Origin: Cryobacterium melibiosiphilum
GTDB lineage: Bacteria > Actinomycetota > Actinomycetes > Actinomycetales > Microbacteriaceae
Assembly (NCBI RefSeq): GCF_003602235.1
Contig: NZ_QZVS01000091.1
Coordinates: 51,005-115,004, forward strand
Direction of reading: 5' to 3'
Length of the DNA stretch: 64,000 bases
The position numbers were made by a program, and so were the translations under genes. Shown here piece by piece: positions 28,045 through 38,288 of this stretch; positions within the stretch are counted from its first letter, which is position 1, and every line of letters begins with the position of its first letter. Below the pieces are notes generated by a model. That model had not been told where the DNA came from and did not search any database. It was given only the letters and a program-made list of their open reading frames with translations.

Positions 28045-29154
28045 TTGGCTGACCACTACGAAGTCCTCGGCGTGAGCCGGGAAGCCACCACCGACGAGAT
28101 CAAGAAGGCGTACCGCCGCCTCGCGCGTCAGCTGCACCCCGACGTGAACCCCGGGGCGGATGCCTCGGAGAAATTCAAGCTCGTCACGCACGCCTACGAT
28201 GTGCTCAGCGACGCCAAGCAGCGCCAGAAGTACGACCTGGGCCCGCAGGCTGGTTTTGACGGCGGCGGCGCCGGCAACTTCGGCAACTTCGGCGACATTT
28301 TCGAGACCTTCTTCGGTGGTGGCGGCGGCAGCACCCGCGGACCCCGGTCGCGACGGGAGCGCGGCCAGGACGCCCTCATTCGCGTCGAACTCGACCTCGA
28401 CGAGATCATCTTCGGCACGCACCGCGACCTCGAGGTCGACACCGCGATCATGTGCGAGACCTGCTCGGGCACCTGCTGCCGCCCGGGAACCTCGCCGATC
28501 ACCTGCGACATCTGCCACGGCACCGGCAGCATCCAGCGCGCCGTGCGTTCGCTGCTCGGCAACGTCATGACGTCGAGCCCCTGCGGCTCCTGCCGCGGCT
28601 ACGGCACCATCATCGCCACGCCCTGCATGACCTGCCAGGGCCAGGGCCGCGTGCGCGCCCGCCGCACCGTTCCGGTCGACATCCCGGCCGGCGTCGACAC
28701 CGGCCTGCGCCTGCAGATGCCCGGCAGCGGCGAGGTCGGCCCGGCCGGCGGCCCGAACGGCGACCTGTACCTCGAAATGAAGGTGCGCCACCACGACGTG
28801 TTCAGCCGCGACGGCGACGATCTGCTCTGCACCCTCGAGGTGCCGATGACGTCCGCCATTCTGGGCACCAGCGTCACGGTCGCCGCCCTCGACGGCGACA
28901 TCGAGGTCGAGATCAAGGCCGGCGTGCAGAGCTCCGAGGTGCTCACCATCAAGGAACGCGGCGTGACCCGGCTGCGCGGTGCCGGCCGCGGCGACCTGCG
29001 CGTTGGCGTGCAGGTTGTCACCCCGACCCGCCTCGACCATAAGGAACGTGACCTGATCGAACAGTTCGCTTCCCGGCATGCGGCTCCGGCGCCGTCGCTC
29101 AGCCAGTTTCAGCAGGGCCTGTTCGCGAAGATCCGCGACCGGTTCCGCGGCTAG
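28045..29154 (+). CDS. dnaJ: Chaperone DnaJ
   Basis: 369 residues. J domain with HPD at 31-33, Gly/Phe-rich stretch 72-95, zinc region with four CxxC pairs (137/140, 154/157, 180/183, 194/197) and the beta-barrel substrate domains to the end. It delivers unfolded proteins to DnaK. The start is TTG at 28045 with AAGGAGAG upstream. In the first zinc motif the usual CxxCxGxG reads CETCSGTC, with Cys replacing the final Gly. It is the hrcA-linked actinobacterial DnaJ2 type, CIRCE-controlled. Confidence 0.95.
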   Translation: MADHYEVLGVSREATTDEIKKAYRRLARQLHPDVNPGADASEKFKLVTHAYDVLSDAKQRQKYDLGPQAGFDGGGAGNFGNFGDIFETFFGGGGGSTRGPRSRRERGQDALIRVELDLDEIIFGTHRDLEVDTAIMCETCSGTCCRPGTSPITCDICHGTGSIQRAVRSLLGNVMTSSPCGSCRGYGTIIATPCMTCQGQGRVRARRTVPVDIPAGVDTGLRLQMPGSGEVGPAGGPNGDLYLEMKVRHHDVFSRDGDDLLCTLEVPMTSAILGTSVTVAALDGDIEVEIKAGVQSSEVLTIKERGVTRLRGAGRGDLRVGVQVVTPTRLDHKERDLIEQFASRHAAPAPSLSQFQQGLFAKIRDRFRG

Positions 29155-29178
29155 CCGCGTCGTCTACCGGGGACTTCA

Positions 29179-29964
29179 ATGGCACACTTCTATCTCGACG
29201 CCGGCCTCACGCCGGAGGGCTGCCCGCCCGGCGCTCTGGTGACGCTCAGCGGACCGGACGCCCGGCACGCCGTCACGGTCAGCCGGGTGCACGCGGGGGA
29301 GCTGCTGCTGCTCGGTAACGGCTCCGGCCTGGTCCTCAGCGGAACCGTCGAGAGCGCCCAGGGGGCACAGGCCCCCGGGGGTGCGGTGTTGACGCTGCGC
29401 GTCGACACGGCGACCGTGACGCCGGCGGCGAGTCCGCGCATCCGCCTGGTGCAGGCCCTGGCCAAGGGCGACCGCGACGAAATGGCGGTGCAGGCCGCGA
29501 CCGAGCTCGGCATCGACGGTATCGTGCCGTGGCTCGCCGGGCGCTCGGTGTCCCGCTGGGAAGGTGCCAAGGTTGCCAAGGGCCGCGAACGCTGGACCAC
29601 CATCGTGCGCGAAGCGAGCAAGCAGTCGATTCGCCCCTGGCTGCCGACCGTGGCCGAATTGACCAGCACGAAGCAGCTCGCCGTGCTTGCCGGGCAGACG
29701 CGGATGCTGCTGCTCGAGCCGACCGCGACCCTGCGGCTGACCGAGGTGGCGGCATCCGCTGCCGCCGAGAATGCTGACGGCACCGTCGACAGCCGCGACA
29801 TCGTGCTTGTCGTCGGGCCCGAGGGGGGCCTGTCACCGGCGGAGATCAGCACCCTCGAAGCCGCCGGCGCGACAGCGGTGCGGCTCGGGGACACCGTGCT
29901 GCGCACCTCGACCGCCGGTCCGGCAGCCCTCGCGGTGCTCAATGCCGCGCTGCACCGGTGGTAG
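29179..29964 (+). CDS. rsmE: 16S rRNA (uracil-1498-N3) methyltransferase RsmE
   Basis: 261 residues. N-terminal PUA-like region (ARHAVTVSRVHAGELLLLGN), then the SPOUT domain with QALAKGDRDEMAVQAATELG, WTTIVREASKQS, VVGPEGGLSPAEI and RLGDTVLRTSTAGPAALAVL. It methylates U1498 of 16S rRNA using S-adenosylmethionine. It lies 24 bases after dnaJ, the usual position in actinobacteria. Confidence 0.95.
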   Translation: MAHFYLDAGLTPEGCPPGALVTLSGPDARHAVTVSRVHAGELLLLGNGSGLVLSGTVESAQGAQAPGGAVLTLRVDTATVTPAASPRIRLVQALAKGDRDEMAVQAATELGIDGIVPWLAGRSVSRWEGAKVAKGRERWTTIVREASKQSIRPWLPTVAELTSTKQLAVLAGQTRMLLLEPTATLRLTEVAASAAAENADGTVDSRDIVLVVGPEGGLSPAEISTLEAAGATAVRLGDTVLRTSTAGPAALAVLNAALHRW

Positions 29965-30035
29965 CGCGACCGGTAGCCGGGCGCGCGGCGCGGCGGGTAG
30001 CGCGTCACGCCGCATCGCTCGCTTAAGATAGAGGT

Positions 30036-30413
30036 ATGTCTTCTTCCGGTGCCGAACCGTCCATCTTCAGCCGCATCATCGACCGGCAGATCCCGGCCAC
30101 CATCGTCGCCGAGACTGACCGGCTCATTGCGTTCGAGGACATCGCGCCCAAAGCGCCGGTACATGTCGTGATCACCACCAAGGATCCGCAGTACCGCAAC
30201 GTCGTCGAACTGGCCGCCGGCGACCCCGCCCTGCTCGCCGACCTCGTCGGCCTCGCCCGCCAGATCGCCGCCGAGCGCACCAACGGGCAGTTCCGCCTCG
30301 TCTTCAACACCGGGGAAGCCGCGGGCCAAACCGTCTTCCACGTGCACGCCCACGTGCTCGGATCACCGACAGCGAGCGAAACGCTCGGGGAGGACTCGCT
30401 TGGTGCCCTCTAA
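30036..30413 (+). CDS. HIT-family (histidine triad) nucleotide-binding protein
   Basis: 125 residues. The histidine triad is VFHVHAHVLG, with the nucleotide-binding FEDIAPKAPVHVVITTK upstream. Proteins of this HINT type hydrolyse AMP-lysine or similar phosphoramidates. TAAGAT at about 30024, only 12 bases before the ATG, could be a -10 box for a short or leaderless transcript. The 3' end overlaps the phoH start by about 14 bases, so the two genes are coupled. Confidence 0.93.
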   Translation: MSSSGAEPSIFSRIIDRQIPATIVAETDRLIAFEDIAPKAPVHVVITTKDPQYRNVVELAAGDPALLADLVGLARQIAAERTNGQFRLVFNTGEAAGQTVFHVHAHVLGSPTASETLGEDSLGAL

Positions 30414-31515
30414 CCCGGCAACTCCCGGGTCGGCAGCGAACGACCCGACCGATCGAGCCGAGCCCGACGACCAGCTGCGCATCCTGATCGACGGTTCCAT
30501 GGTCAGCCTGCTCGGGCCCTCAGACCGGTTCCTGCGCACGATCGAGAAGCAATACCCGTCGGTCAGCGTGCACGTGCGCGGCAACGAGATCACCCTCACC
30601 GGCAAGACCGTTGAGCGCGACGCCGTGCACCGTCTCATTGAGGAGCTGCAGCACACCGTCAGCGACGGCCACACCGTCGACGAAGAAGTCATCACCACGT
30701 CCGCGCGCATGCTGCACGCCGACAGCACGGTGAGTCCCTCCGACCTGCTGGGGCCGGCGATCCTCACGGTGCGGGGCAAGAGCATCCGCCCGAAAACCCT
30801 GGGCCAGAAAGAGTATTCCGACGCGATCGACGCGAACACCGTCGTGTTCGGGATCGGCCCGGCCGGCACCGGCAAGACCTATATCGCGATGGCCAAGGCG
30901 GTGCGCGCGCTGCAGAGCAAAGAGGTCGATCGCATCATCCTGACCCGCCCGGCCGTCGAGGCCGGCGAACGCCTCGGGTTTCTGCCGGGCAGCCTCACCG
31001 ACAAGATCGATCCCTACCTGCGCCCCCTCTACGACGCCCTCGGCGAGATGCTCGAACCCGAACTGCTGCCCAAGCTGCTCGCCGCCGGCACCATCGAGGT
31101 CGCCCCGCTCGCCTACATGCGCGGCCGCACCCTCAACTCGTCATTCGTGGTGCTCGACGAGGCGCAGAACACCACGCCGGAGCAGATGAAGATGTTCCTG
31201 ACCCGGCTCGGCTTCGGGTCCAAAATGGTCGTCACCGGCGATATCACCCAGATCGACCTGCCGGTCGGCACGAGCGGCCTCAAGCTCGTCGGCCGCGTGC
31301 TCGACGCGGTCGGCGACATCCACTTTTCCCACCTCTCGAGCGACGACGTCGTTCGCCATTCCCTCGTCGGCCGCATCGTCGACGCCTATACCGAGTACGA
31401 CGCCAAGAAACAGGCCCTGCACCAGGAAGGGCTCGAGGCGCGTGAATTCGCGAACCGGGCCGCCCCACGCGCACCGAGTTCACGCGTTCGCCTTCCGAAA
31501 CGGAGTTCCAGTTGA
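30400..31515 (+). CDS. phoH: PhoH-family ATPase
   Basis: 371 residues. An N-terminal KH-like region (IEKQYPSVSVHVRGNEITLT) precedes the P-loop GPAGTGKT (153-160), and Walker B is in SFVVLDEAQN. VTGDITQIDLP is the sensor segment. PhoH proteins are RNA-helicase-like ATPases often paired with YbeY. The start is TTG at 30400 or the adjacent GTG at 30403, with GGGGAGG upstream inside the HIT gene. The stop overlaps the ybeY start. Confidence 0.93.
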   Translation: MVPSNPATPGSAANDPTDRAEPDDQLRILIDGSMVSLLGPSDRFLRTIEKQYPSVSVHVRGNEITLTGKTVERDAVHRLIEELQHTVSDGHTVDEEVITTSARMLHADSTVSPSDLLGPAILTVRGKSIRPKTLGQKEYSDAIDANTVVFGIGPAGTGKTYIAMAKAVRALQSKEVDRIILTRPAVEAGERLGFLPGSLTDKIDPYLRPLYDALGEMLEPELLPKLLAAGTIEVAPLAYMRGRTLNSSFVVLDEAQNTTPEQMKMFLTRLGFGSKMVVTGDITQIDLPVGTSGLKLVGRVLDAVGDIHFSHLSSDDVVRHSLVGRIVDAYTEYDAKKQALHQEGLEAREFANRAAPRAPSSRVRLPKRSSS

Positions 31516-31979
31516 GCATCGAAATCAACAATGAGTCGGCCATCCCTGTCGACGAGGCCGCCATCCAACGGCTGGCGGCGTTCGCGCTCGACACCATGCA
31601 CGTGCACGCCGACGCCGAACTGGCCATCGTGCTCGTCGACGAGGGCGCCATGGAGCAGCTGCACGTGCAGTGGATGGACGAACCCGGCCCCACCGACGTG
31701 CTCAGCTTTCCGATGGACGAACTGCGTCCCGGCACCGAGGAGCAGGAGACGCCTCCCGGGCTTCTCGGCGATATCGTGCTCTGCCCGCAGGTCGCCCAGG
31801 CCCAGGCGGAGACCGCCGGCCACAGCACCCTCGATGAGCTGTTGCTGCTCACCACCCACGGAATCCTGCACCTGCTCGGCTTCGACCACGCCGAACCGGC
31901 CGAAGAAAAAGAGATGTTCGGCATCCAGCGCGACATCCTTGTCGGCTTCAGCATGCAGGATCGACGCCGCGCCCAATGA
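31512..31979 (+). CDS. ybeY: Endoribonuclease YbeY
   Basis: 155 residues. The metal motif HGILHLLGFDH (H116, H120, H126) defines YbeY/UPF0054, with TDVLSFPMDE and LLGDIVLCPQ upstream. It takes part in 16S rRNA 3'-end maturation and ribosome quality control. The TTG start at 31512 overlaps the phoH stop (TTGA), and the stop overlaps the next start (ATGA), so phoH, ybeY and the CNNM gene are translated as a coupled unit. Confidence 0.95.
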   Translation: MSIEINNESAIPVDEAAIQRLAAFALDTMHVHADAELAIVLVDEGAMEQLHVQWMDEPGPTDVLSFPMDELRPGTEEQETPPGLLGDIVLCPQVAQAQAETAGHSTLDELLLLTTHGILHLLGFDHAEPAEEKEMFGIQRDILVGFSMQDRRRAQ

Positions 31980-33301
31980 TCGTCGGGTGGTTCCTCACCG
32001 CGGCCATCCTGTTGGTGGGTTTCGCGGGTCTCATGGCGGCCGTCGACGCGTCGATCACCGCGCAGTCCCGCGCTGATATTGCCGAGCTGGCCGAGAACTC
32101 GCGCGCCAGTCGGTCCCTGCTGGCCATCGCCAACGACACCGGCGCTCACCTGAACGCGATCAACTTCATGCGCATCATCGCGGAGACCACCGCGGCGGTG
32201 CTCGTGACCCTGGTCTTCGCGACCACGATCGACGCGCTCTGGCTCGCGCTGCTGCTCTCAGCCCTGATCATGACGGCGGTATCGTTCGTGCTCGTCGGCG
32301 CGAGCCCCCGCAGTGTCGGCCGCGCAAATCCGGTCAACCTGCTGAAGCTCAACGCTCCGCTCGTTCACTTCGTACGCGTGCTGCTCGGCCCGGTCGCCAA
32401 CGCCCTGGTCGCCCTCGGCAACCGCGTCACGCCCGGCCGCACCCGGCTCGCCACCTTCACCTCTGAGGACCAGCTGCTCAGCATGGTCGACGAGGCGACC
32501 GAACTCGACGTGATCGAAGAAGACGACCGCGAACTCATCCACTCGATCTTCGAGTTCAACGAAACCTTCGTGCGTGAGGTCATGGTGCCGCGCACCGACA
32601 TGGTGACCATCGAAGCGGATGCCCTCCTCGGCGCCGCCATGGGCCTCTTCCTCAGCAAGGGCTACTCCCGGGTGCCCGTGCAGGGCGACGAGGTCGATGA
32701 CGTGACCGGCATCCTCTACCTGCGCGACGTGGCCCGCCTCGTCTATGAGCGGCCGGCGAACGCCGAAACCCTGACCGTGGCCGACCTTGCCCGCCCGGCG
32801 GTCTTCGTTCCCGAATCGAAAAAGGCCGACGAGACCCTGCGCCAGATGCAGCTCGAGTCCAACCACCTCGCCATGGTCGTCGACGAGTACGGCGGAATCG
32901 CCGGGCTGGTCACCCTGGAAGACTTGATCGAGGAGCTCGTCGGCGACATCAGCGACGAGTACGACCGGGAGATCGTCGAGGTCGAAGACCTCGGCGACGG
33001 CCATTTTCGGGTCAGCGCCCGACTTCCGGTCGATGAGCTCGGCGAGCTCTTCGAGCTGGAGCTCGACGACGACGACGTGGATTCGGTCGGCGGGCTGCTG
33101 GCCAAGGTGCTCGGACGGCTGCCCGTCGCCGGGTCGGAGGCCGCTATCAGTGGCCTCGTCCTGGTCGCCGAACGCACCGAGGGCCGCCGCAAAAGAATCA
33201 GCACCGTTCTGGTGCACCGAGACGACGCGCTGATTGACGCGCAGACCGCATTCCTCGGAGTGACGGATGACGAAGGAGTAACACCAGATGAGCGCAACTG
33301 A
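31976..33301 (+). CDS. CNNM/CorC-type transporter (DUF21, CBS pair, CorC/HlyC)
   Basis: 441 residues. The N-terminal DUF21 membrane part has about three to four helices (1-150). The two CBS domains lie near 195-315 (VREVMVPRTDMVTIEADALL; MVVDEYGGIAGLVTLEDLIE). The C-terminal CorC/HlyC domain runs to about 425. The family is linked to Mg2+/Na+ transport and was once called hemolysin. It overlaps ybeY and era at its ends. It is conserved in this order in actinobacteria. Confidence 0.92.
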   Translation: MIVGWFLTAAILLVGFAGLMAAVDASITAQSRADIAELAENSRASRSLLAIANDTGAHLNAINFMRIIAETTAAVLVTLVFATTIDALWLALLLSALIMTAVSFVLVGASPRSVGRANPVNLLKLNAPLVHFVRVLLGPVANALVALGNRVTPGRTRLATFTSEDQLLSMVDEATELDVIEEDDRELIHSIFEFNETFVREVMVPRTDMVTIEADALLGAAMGLFLSKGYSRVPVQGDEVDDVTGILYLRDVARLVYERPANAETLTVADLARPAVFVPESKKADETLRQMQLESNHLAMVVDEYGGIAGLVTLEDLIEELVGDISDEYDREIVEVEDLGDGHFRVSARLPVDELGELFELELDDDDVDSVGGLLAKVLGRLPVAGSEAAISGLVLVAERTEGRRKRISTVLVHRDDALIDAQTAFLGVTDDEGVTPDERN

Positions 33302-34190
33302 CCAGTACCGAGCCGGCTTTGTGTCGTTCGTGGGCCGCCCGAACGTGGGCAAGTCCACCCTGACCAACGCTCTCGTGGGGGAAAAGGTTGCGATCACGTC
33401 GTCGAAGCCTCAGACCACCCGCCGGGCGATTCGCGGCATCGTGCACCAGAAGAACGGCCAGCTGATCCTGGTGGACACCCCCGGCATCCACAAACCGCGC
33501 ACCCTGCTGGGTGAGCGGTTGAACAGCCTCGTCACGGCGACCCTCGCCGGCGTCGACGTGATCGGCCTGTGCATCCCCGCCAACGAGCCCATCGGCCCGG
33601 GCGACAAGTTCATCAACGAGCAGCTGGATGCCTTCCCTCGCGCCAAGAAGGTCGCCATCGTCACGAAGATCGACGCGTCGTCGAAGACGAACGTGGCCAA
33701 CCAACTGCTCGCGGTATCGCAGTTGCGCGACTGGGAAGCGATCGTTCCGATCTCGGCGACCAGTCGCATCCAGCTCGACACGCTCGCGACCGAGCTGATG
33801 CGCCTGGTTCCCACCTCGAACGCTCCGCTCTACCCCGCCGACACGATCACCGACGAGACGCTCGAGTCACGCATTTCGGAGTACATCCGTGAGGCCGCGC
33901 TCGAGGGCGTCACCGACGAACTGCCGCACTCGATCGCGGTCACGATCGACGACATCATCGAGCGTGACGACCAGGAACTGGTCGAGGTCTACGCGAACCT
34001 GTTCGTGGAGCGCGACAGCCAGAAGGGCATCATCATCGGCAAGTCGGGCAGCCGCCTGAAAGACGTCGGCAGCCGTGCGCGCAAGCAGATCGAGCCGCTC
34101 GTTGGCAAGCGGGTGTTTCTCTCGCTGCGGGTCAAGGTCGCCAAGGAATGGCAGCGCGACCCGAAGCAGCTCGGCCGCCTCGGCTTCTAG
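33288..34190 (+). CDS. era: GTPase Era
   Basis: 300 residues. GTPase motifs GRPNVGKSTL (16-25), the QTTRRAIRGI switch, DTPGIHKPR and VTKIDASSK. The C-terminal KH domain has GIIIGKSGSRLKDVGSRARK. Era binds the 3' end of 16S rRNA during 30S maturation, functionally close to YbeY and RsmE upstream. It overlaps the CNNM stop by 14 bases. A repeat-filled gene-free region follows. Confidence 0.96.
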   Translation: MSATDQYRAGFVSFVGRPNVGKSTLTNALVGEKVAITSSKPQTTRRAIRGIVHQKNGQLILVDTPGIHKPRTLLGERLNSLVTATLAGVDVIGLCIPANEPIGPGDKFINEQLDAFPRAKKVAIVTKIDASSKTNVANQLLAVSQLRDWEAIVPISATSRIQLDTLATELMRLVPTSNAPLYPADTITDETLESRISEYIREAALEGVTDELPHSIAVTIDDIIERDDQELVEVYANLFVERDSQKGIIIGKSGSRLKDVGSRARKQIEPLVGKRVFLSLRVKVAKEWQRDPKQLGRLGF

Positions 34191-34603
34191 CCCGCCCCAG
34201 GGCCGACCTGCAGCCTGAGGGCTGGCCTACGAGGTTTCGACCAGCGCGCTCTGCGCGCAGGCCCAACCAGCGGGGCGAGGTTCCGCTGGTTGAGCAGGGC
34301 GCGCATGCTGTTGGCGCGCCCGTGTCGAAACCACGGCGAGCCGACGTACGGTCTGGGGGTCGGCTCGCCCGGTTTCGACCAGCGCGCTTCGCGCGCAGGC
34401 CCAACCAGCGGAATTCCCCATCCGCTGGTTGAGTAGCGGGCACGCCTTTCGCCCGCGTATCGAAACCACCGCGAGCCGACGTACGGTCTGGGGGTCGGCT
34501 CGCCCGGTTTCGACCAGCGCGCTTCGCGCGCAGGCCGCCGGATTGAGCCTGCCGAAATCTCAACCAACGGGATTGGCCGCCGTGGCTTCTCACCCCTGGC
34601 CGC
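34191..34603. repeat. Gene-free region with about 2.5 tandem units of 135-138 bases, nested palindromes
   Basis: The unit starts GGTTTCGACCAGCGCGCT at 34233, 34371 and 34506 (spacing 138 and 135). Within a unit there are outer arms (GGTTTCGA / TCGAAACC), inner arms (AACCAGCGG / CCGCTGGTT) and a third stem GCGAGCCGAC / GTCGGCTCGC linking to the next unit. The third copy breaks off near 34540. No gene is seen. The position between era and a convergent gene allows bidirectional termination, but the tandem organisation suggests a mobile or amplified REP-like element. Confidence 0.85.
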
Positions 34604-35557
34604 TCACTGGTTGGGGATGGGGTCGTCTTTCGTGTTGCAGCCGATGCCGTCGGGGTCGTCGAGGCAGTTCTTGGCGACGAGCGCGGTGCGCACCACCCAG
34701 GCCGTCGCGGTCGTCGGTGTTCCGGGAATGGTGATGGTGCCGTCAACGGGCTGCCAATCGGATCCGGAGTAGCGGTATTCGGCGGTGTAGGTGACGCTCG
34801 GAGTGATCGTGTATTGGCCGGGTTCGTAGGTGTGGCTCGTTGCGGTCTCGCTGAATTCTGGCACGTTGAGGTCTTGCCAGGTGGCTCCGCCCGTGGCGGA
34901 GCTGCCGGTGGTGCCGTCGCCGTAGTCCCAGCCGTAGCCGGCCGGGGTGAAGCGCACGTCGGCGGGCTGGCCGAGCAATTCCCCGGTTTGTTCGTGAGCG
35001 GATGCTCGCGCCACGAAGTTCGTCGCGAGCCCCTTCACCATCCAGCCGTTGGGTTGCATCTGCTGGGTGGGGGAGTCCGGGGTGAAACTGGCCAGATCGC
35101 TGATGCGCACGGCGGGGATCCCCGGGGTGACCAGATCGACCGGCGCAGGCGGGTTGCACGGATCGTCCGGTTCGCCGGGAAAGCAGACGCGGTAGAACCG
35201 GTCCGGCCAGTCCTCGACGAGGCCGGGGCCCGCGATGTGACCGGCATAGATCCGTGTGCCGCGGCCCGGGGCTCGGGGGGCAGTGACCCGGCCTGTGCCG
35301 TAGACGGCATTCGCCCGTCTTGCATAGGCGACGTCTGCCGCCGCCGCTTCTTCCTCGGTCGTGCTGAGGTTGAGGACAGTACCGTCCAAGGTTGTGCTGA
35401 TCCCGTCACATAGCTTCAATGCCTTCTTCAGCCGAGTACATGGGACGTCGCCGGACGTACTCAAGCTCCAAGTGATGGAAGGTGACGAGAAGAAGGACAG
35501 CACAATCGCAATCACTGTCAGCCCACGCAGGATCAACACACGCCCCCACCTCTCCAA
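34604..35557 (-). CDS. Secreted PKD-like protein of unknown function
   Basis: 317 residues. A hydrophobic N-terminus (about 7-30) suggests secretion. Cysteine pairs (CTRLKKALKLC, CFPGEPDDPC, CLDDPDGIGC) suggest disulfides. Residues about 195-290 hold a PKD-type module (YGWDYGDGTTG, ATSHTYEPGQYTITPSVTY). I know of no assigned function. It overlaps the upstream lipoprotein gene by 25 bases. The pair is probably cotranscribed and both proteins face outside. Confidence 0.75.
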   Translation of the reverse strand: MERWGRVLILRGLTVIAIVLSFFSSPSITWSLSTSGDVPCTRLKKALKLCDGISTTLDGTVLNLSTTEEEAAAADVAYARRANAVYGTGRVTAPRAPGRGTRIYAGHIAGPGLVEDWPDRFYRVCFPGEPDDPCNPPAPVDLVTPGIPAVRISDLASFTPDSPTQQMQPNGWMVKGLATNFVARASAHEQTGELLGQPADVRFTPAGYGWDYGDGTTGSSATGGATWQDLNVPEFSETATSHTYEPGQYTITPSVTYTAEYRYSGSDWQPVDGTITIPGTPTTATAWVVRTALVAKNCLDDPDGIGCNTKDDPIPNQ

Positions 35558-36102
35558 GGTACTCGAGCCGATACAACCAGGATGCTGGATTTCATCTGAA
35601 AGCGAACCTCGAACGGAGTCAGCGGCAGCCGGTCTGACGCCACAAGCGAGGTGCCTTCCGCGTCAATGACATCGAGACCGCTGACGTCTTCGCAGATGTA
35701 GACAGCCACCTCGACTTCCGTCGGGTTGAGGTAATCGGCGTACTGAAGCTTGGTCACTCTGAAGACAGTCGCGCCGGTAGTGCGTACCTGAAGCTCCTGA
35801 AACTCGGCCAGTTCGGCCAGTTCGGTCGCGAGATATTCCGCGGTTACGAAGGGCGCGATACGTTCAGGGTTGGTGCCGCCCTCCGCGGTGACTAGGTCGG
35901 CGGTCGACAGGTAGGCGGCGTAGGCCTCCGTGGCGGCGGCGAGTGCCTCGTCGTTGTTGGCGAAGACGGGAGCGGCGGCCGCGGTCGGTGAGGGCGCGGG
36001 CGGCGGGGGAGTGGAATCGGGGGTGGCGGCGCATCCGCTCAGGCCGACAACGATTGCGAAAGCAACGAGTTTCGGCAGAATTGTGCGGGAATGTGGGCGC
36101 AT
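35533..36102 (-). CDS. Putative lipoprotein paired with the PKD-like protein
   Basis: 189 residues from the ATG at 36102. The lipobox LSGC puts the lipidated cysteine at residue 24, after a hydrophobic stretch. A Pro/Ala-rich linker (PPPPAPSPTAAAAP) follows. The folded part from about 50 (EALAAATEAYAAYLSTADLV) resembles actinobacterial secreted proteins of unknown function with a cystatin/NTF2-like look. The gene end overlaps the PKD-like gene by 25 bases. An ATG at 36174 would place a hydrophilic leader before the signal peptide and was rejected. Confidence 0.75.
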   Translation of the reverse strand: MRPHSRTILPKLVAFAIVVGLSGCAATPDSTPPPPAPSPTAAAAPVFANNDEALAAATEAYAAYLSTADLVTAEGGTNPERIAPFVTAEYLATELAELAEFQELQVRTTGATVFRVTKLQYADYLNPTEVEVAVYICEDVSGLDVIDAEGTSLVASDRLPLTPFEVRFQMKSSILVVSARVPWRGGGVC

Positions 36103-36178
36103 GCGGTCACCGTAGGGCACGGGACTCGCCCGTGGGAGTTCTCCACAGGGCCAATCCGGCATCGCACGGCTCAAATCT

Positions 36179-36238
36179 CGCGAGTGAGCAGTTTTTGCAC
36201 TTCCCGCGGAGTTTTGGTGCAGAAACTGCTCACTCGCG
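36179..36238. repeat. Palindromic intergenic element, copy 1
   Basis: Two 22-base arms match with one mismatch around a 16-base centre. The left arm starts CGCGAGTGAGCAGTTTTTGC at 36179; the right arm ends ACTGCTCACTCGCG at 36238. The same element, larger and nearly perfect, occurs at 47961-48024, so it is a dispersed family rather than a local terminator. Confidence 0.85.
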
Positions 36239-36306
36239 GACCCCTCGCGGGCTTAGCGCGGCGCGGTGGCGCGGGTCGCGGAGCTTCGCGGGTGGGCAAA
36301 CGGTGC

Positions 36307-36312
36307 TAGCTT
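36307..36312 (+). promoter_or_regulatory. Candidate -10 box of the leuA leader transcript
   Basis: TAGCTT fits the actinobacterial TAnnnT -10 pattern and ends 6 bases before the leader-peptide GTG at 36319. This would place the transcript start at or next to the GTG, giving a leaderless leader peptide. No clear -35 box is present. Confidence 0.45.
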
Positions 36313-36330
36313 GGAGGGGTGCTGAACGGT

Positions 36331-38212
<1,882 letters not shown>

Positions 38213-38228
38213 CGACCACGCGACCACG

Positions 38229-38276
38229 ACGACGAACCGCCCCGAACCCTCTGAAAGGTTCGGGGCGGTTCGTCGT
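38229..38276. terminator. Strong hairpin terminator between leuA and the convergent gene
   Basis: Perfect 20-base stem, ACGACGAACCGCCCCGAACC (38229-38248) and its complement (38257-38276), with an 8-base loop CTCTGAAA. It lies 16 bases past the leuA stop and 12 bases before the end of the convergent gene, so it can serve both strands. There is no long U tract, as is common in actinobacteria. Confidence 0.85.
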
Positions 38277-38288
38277 GGTGCAGACCGA

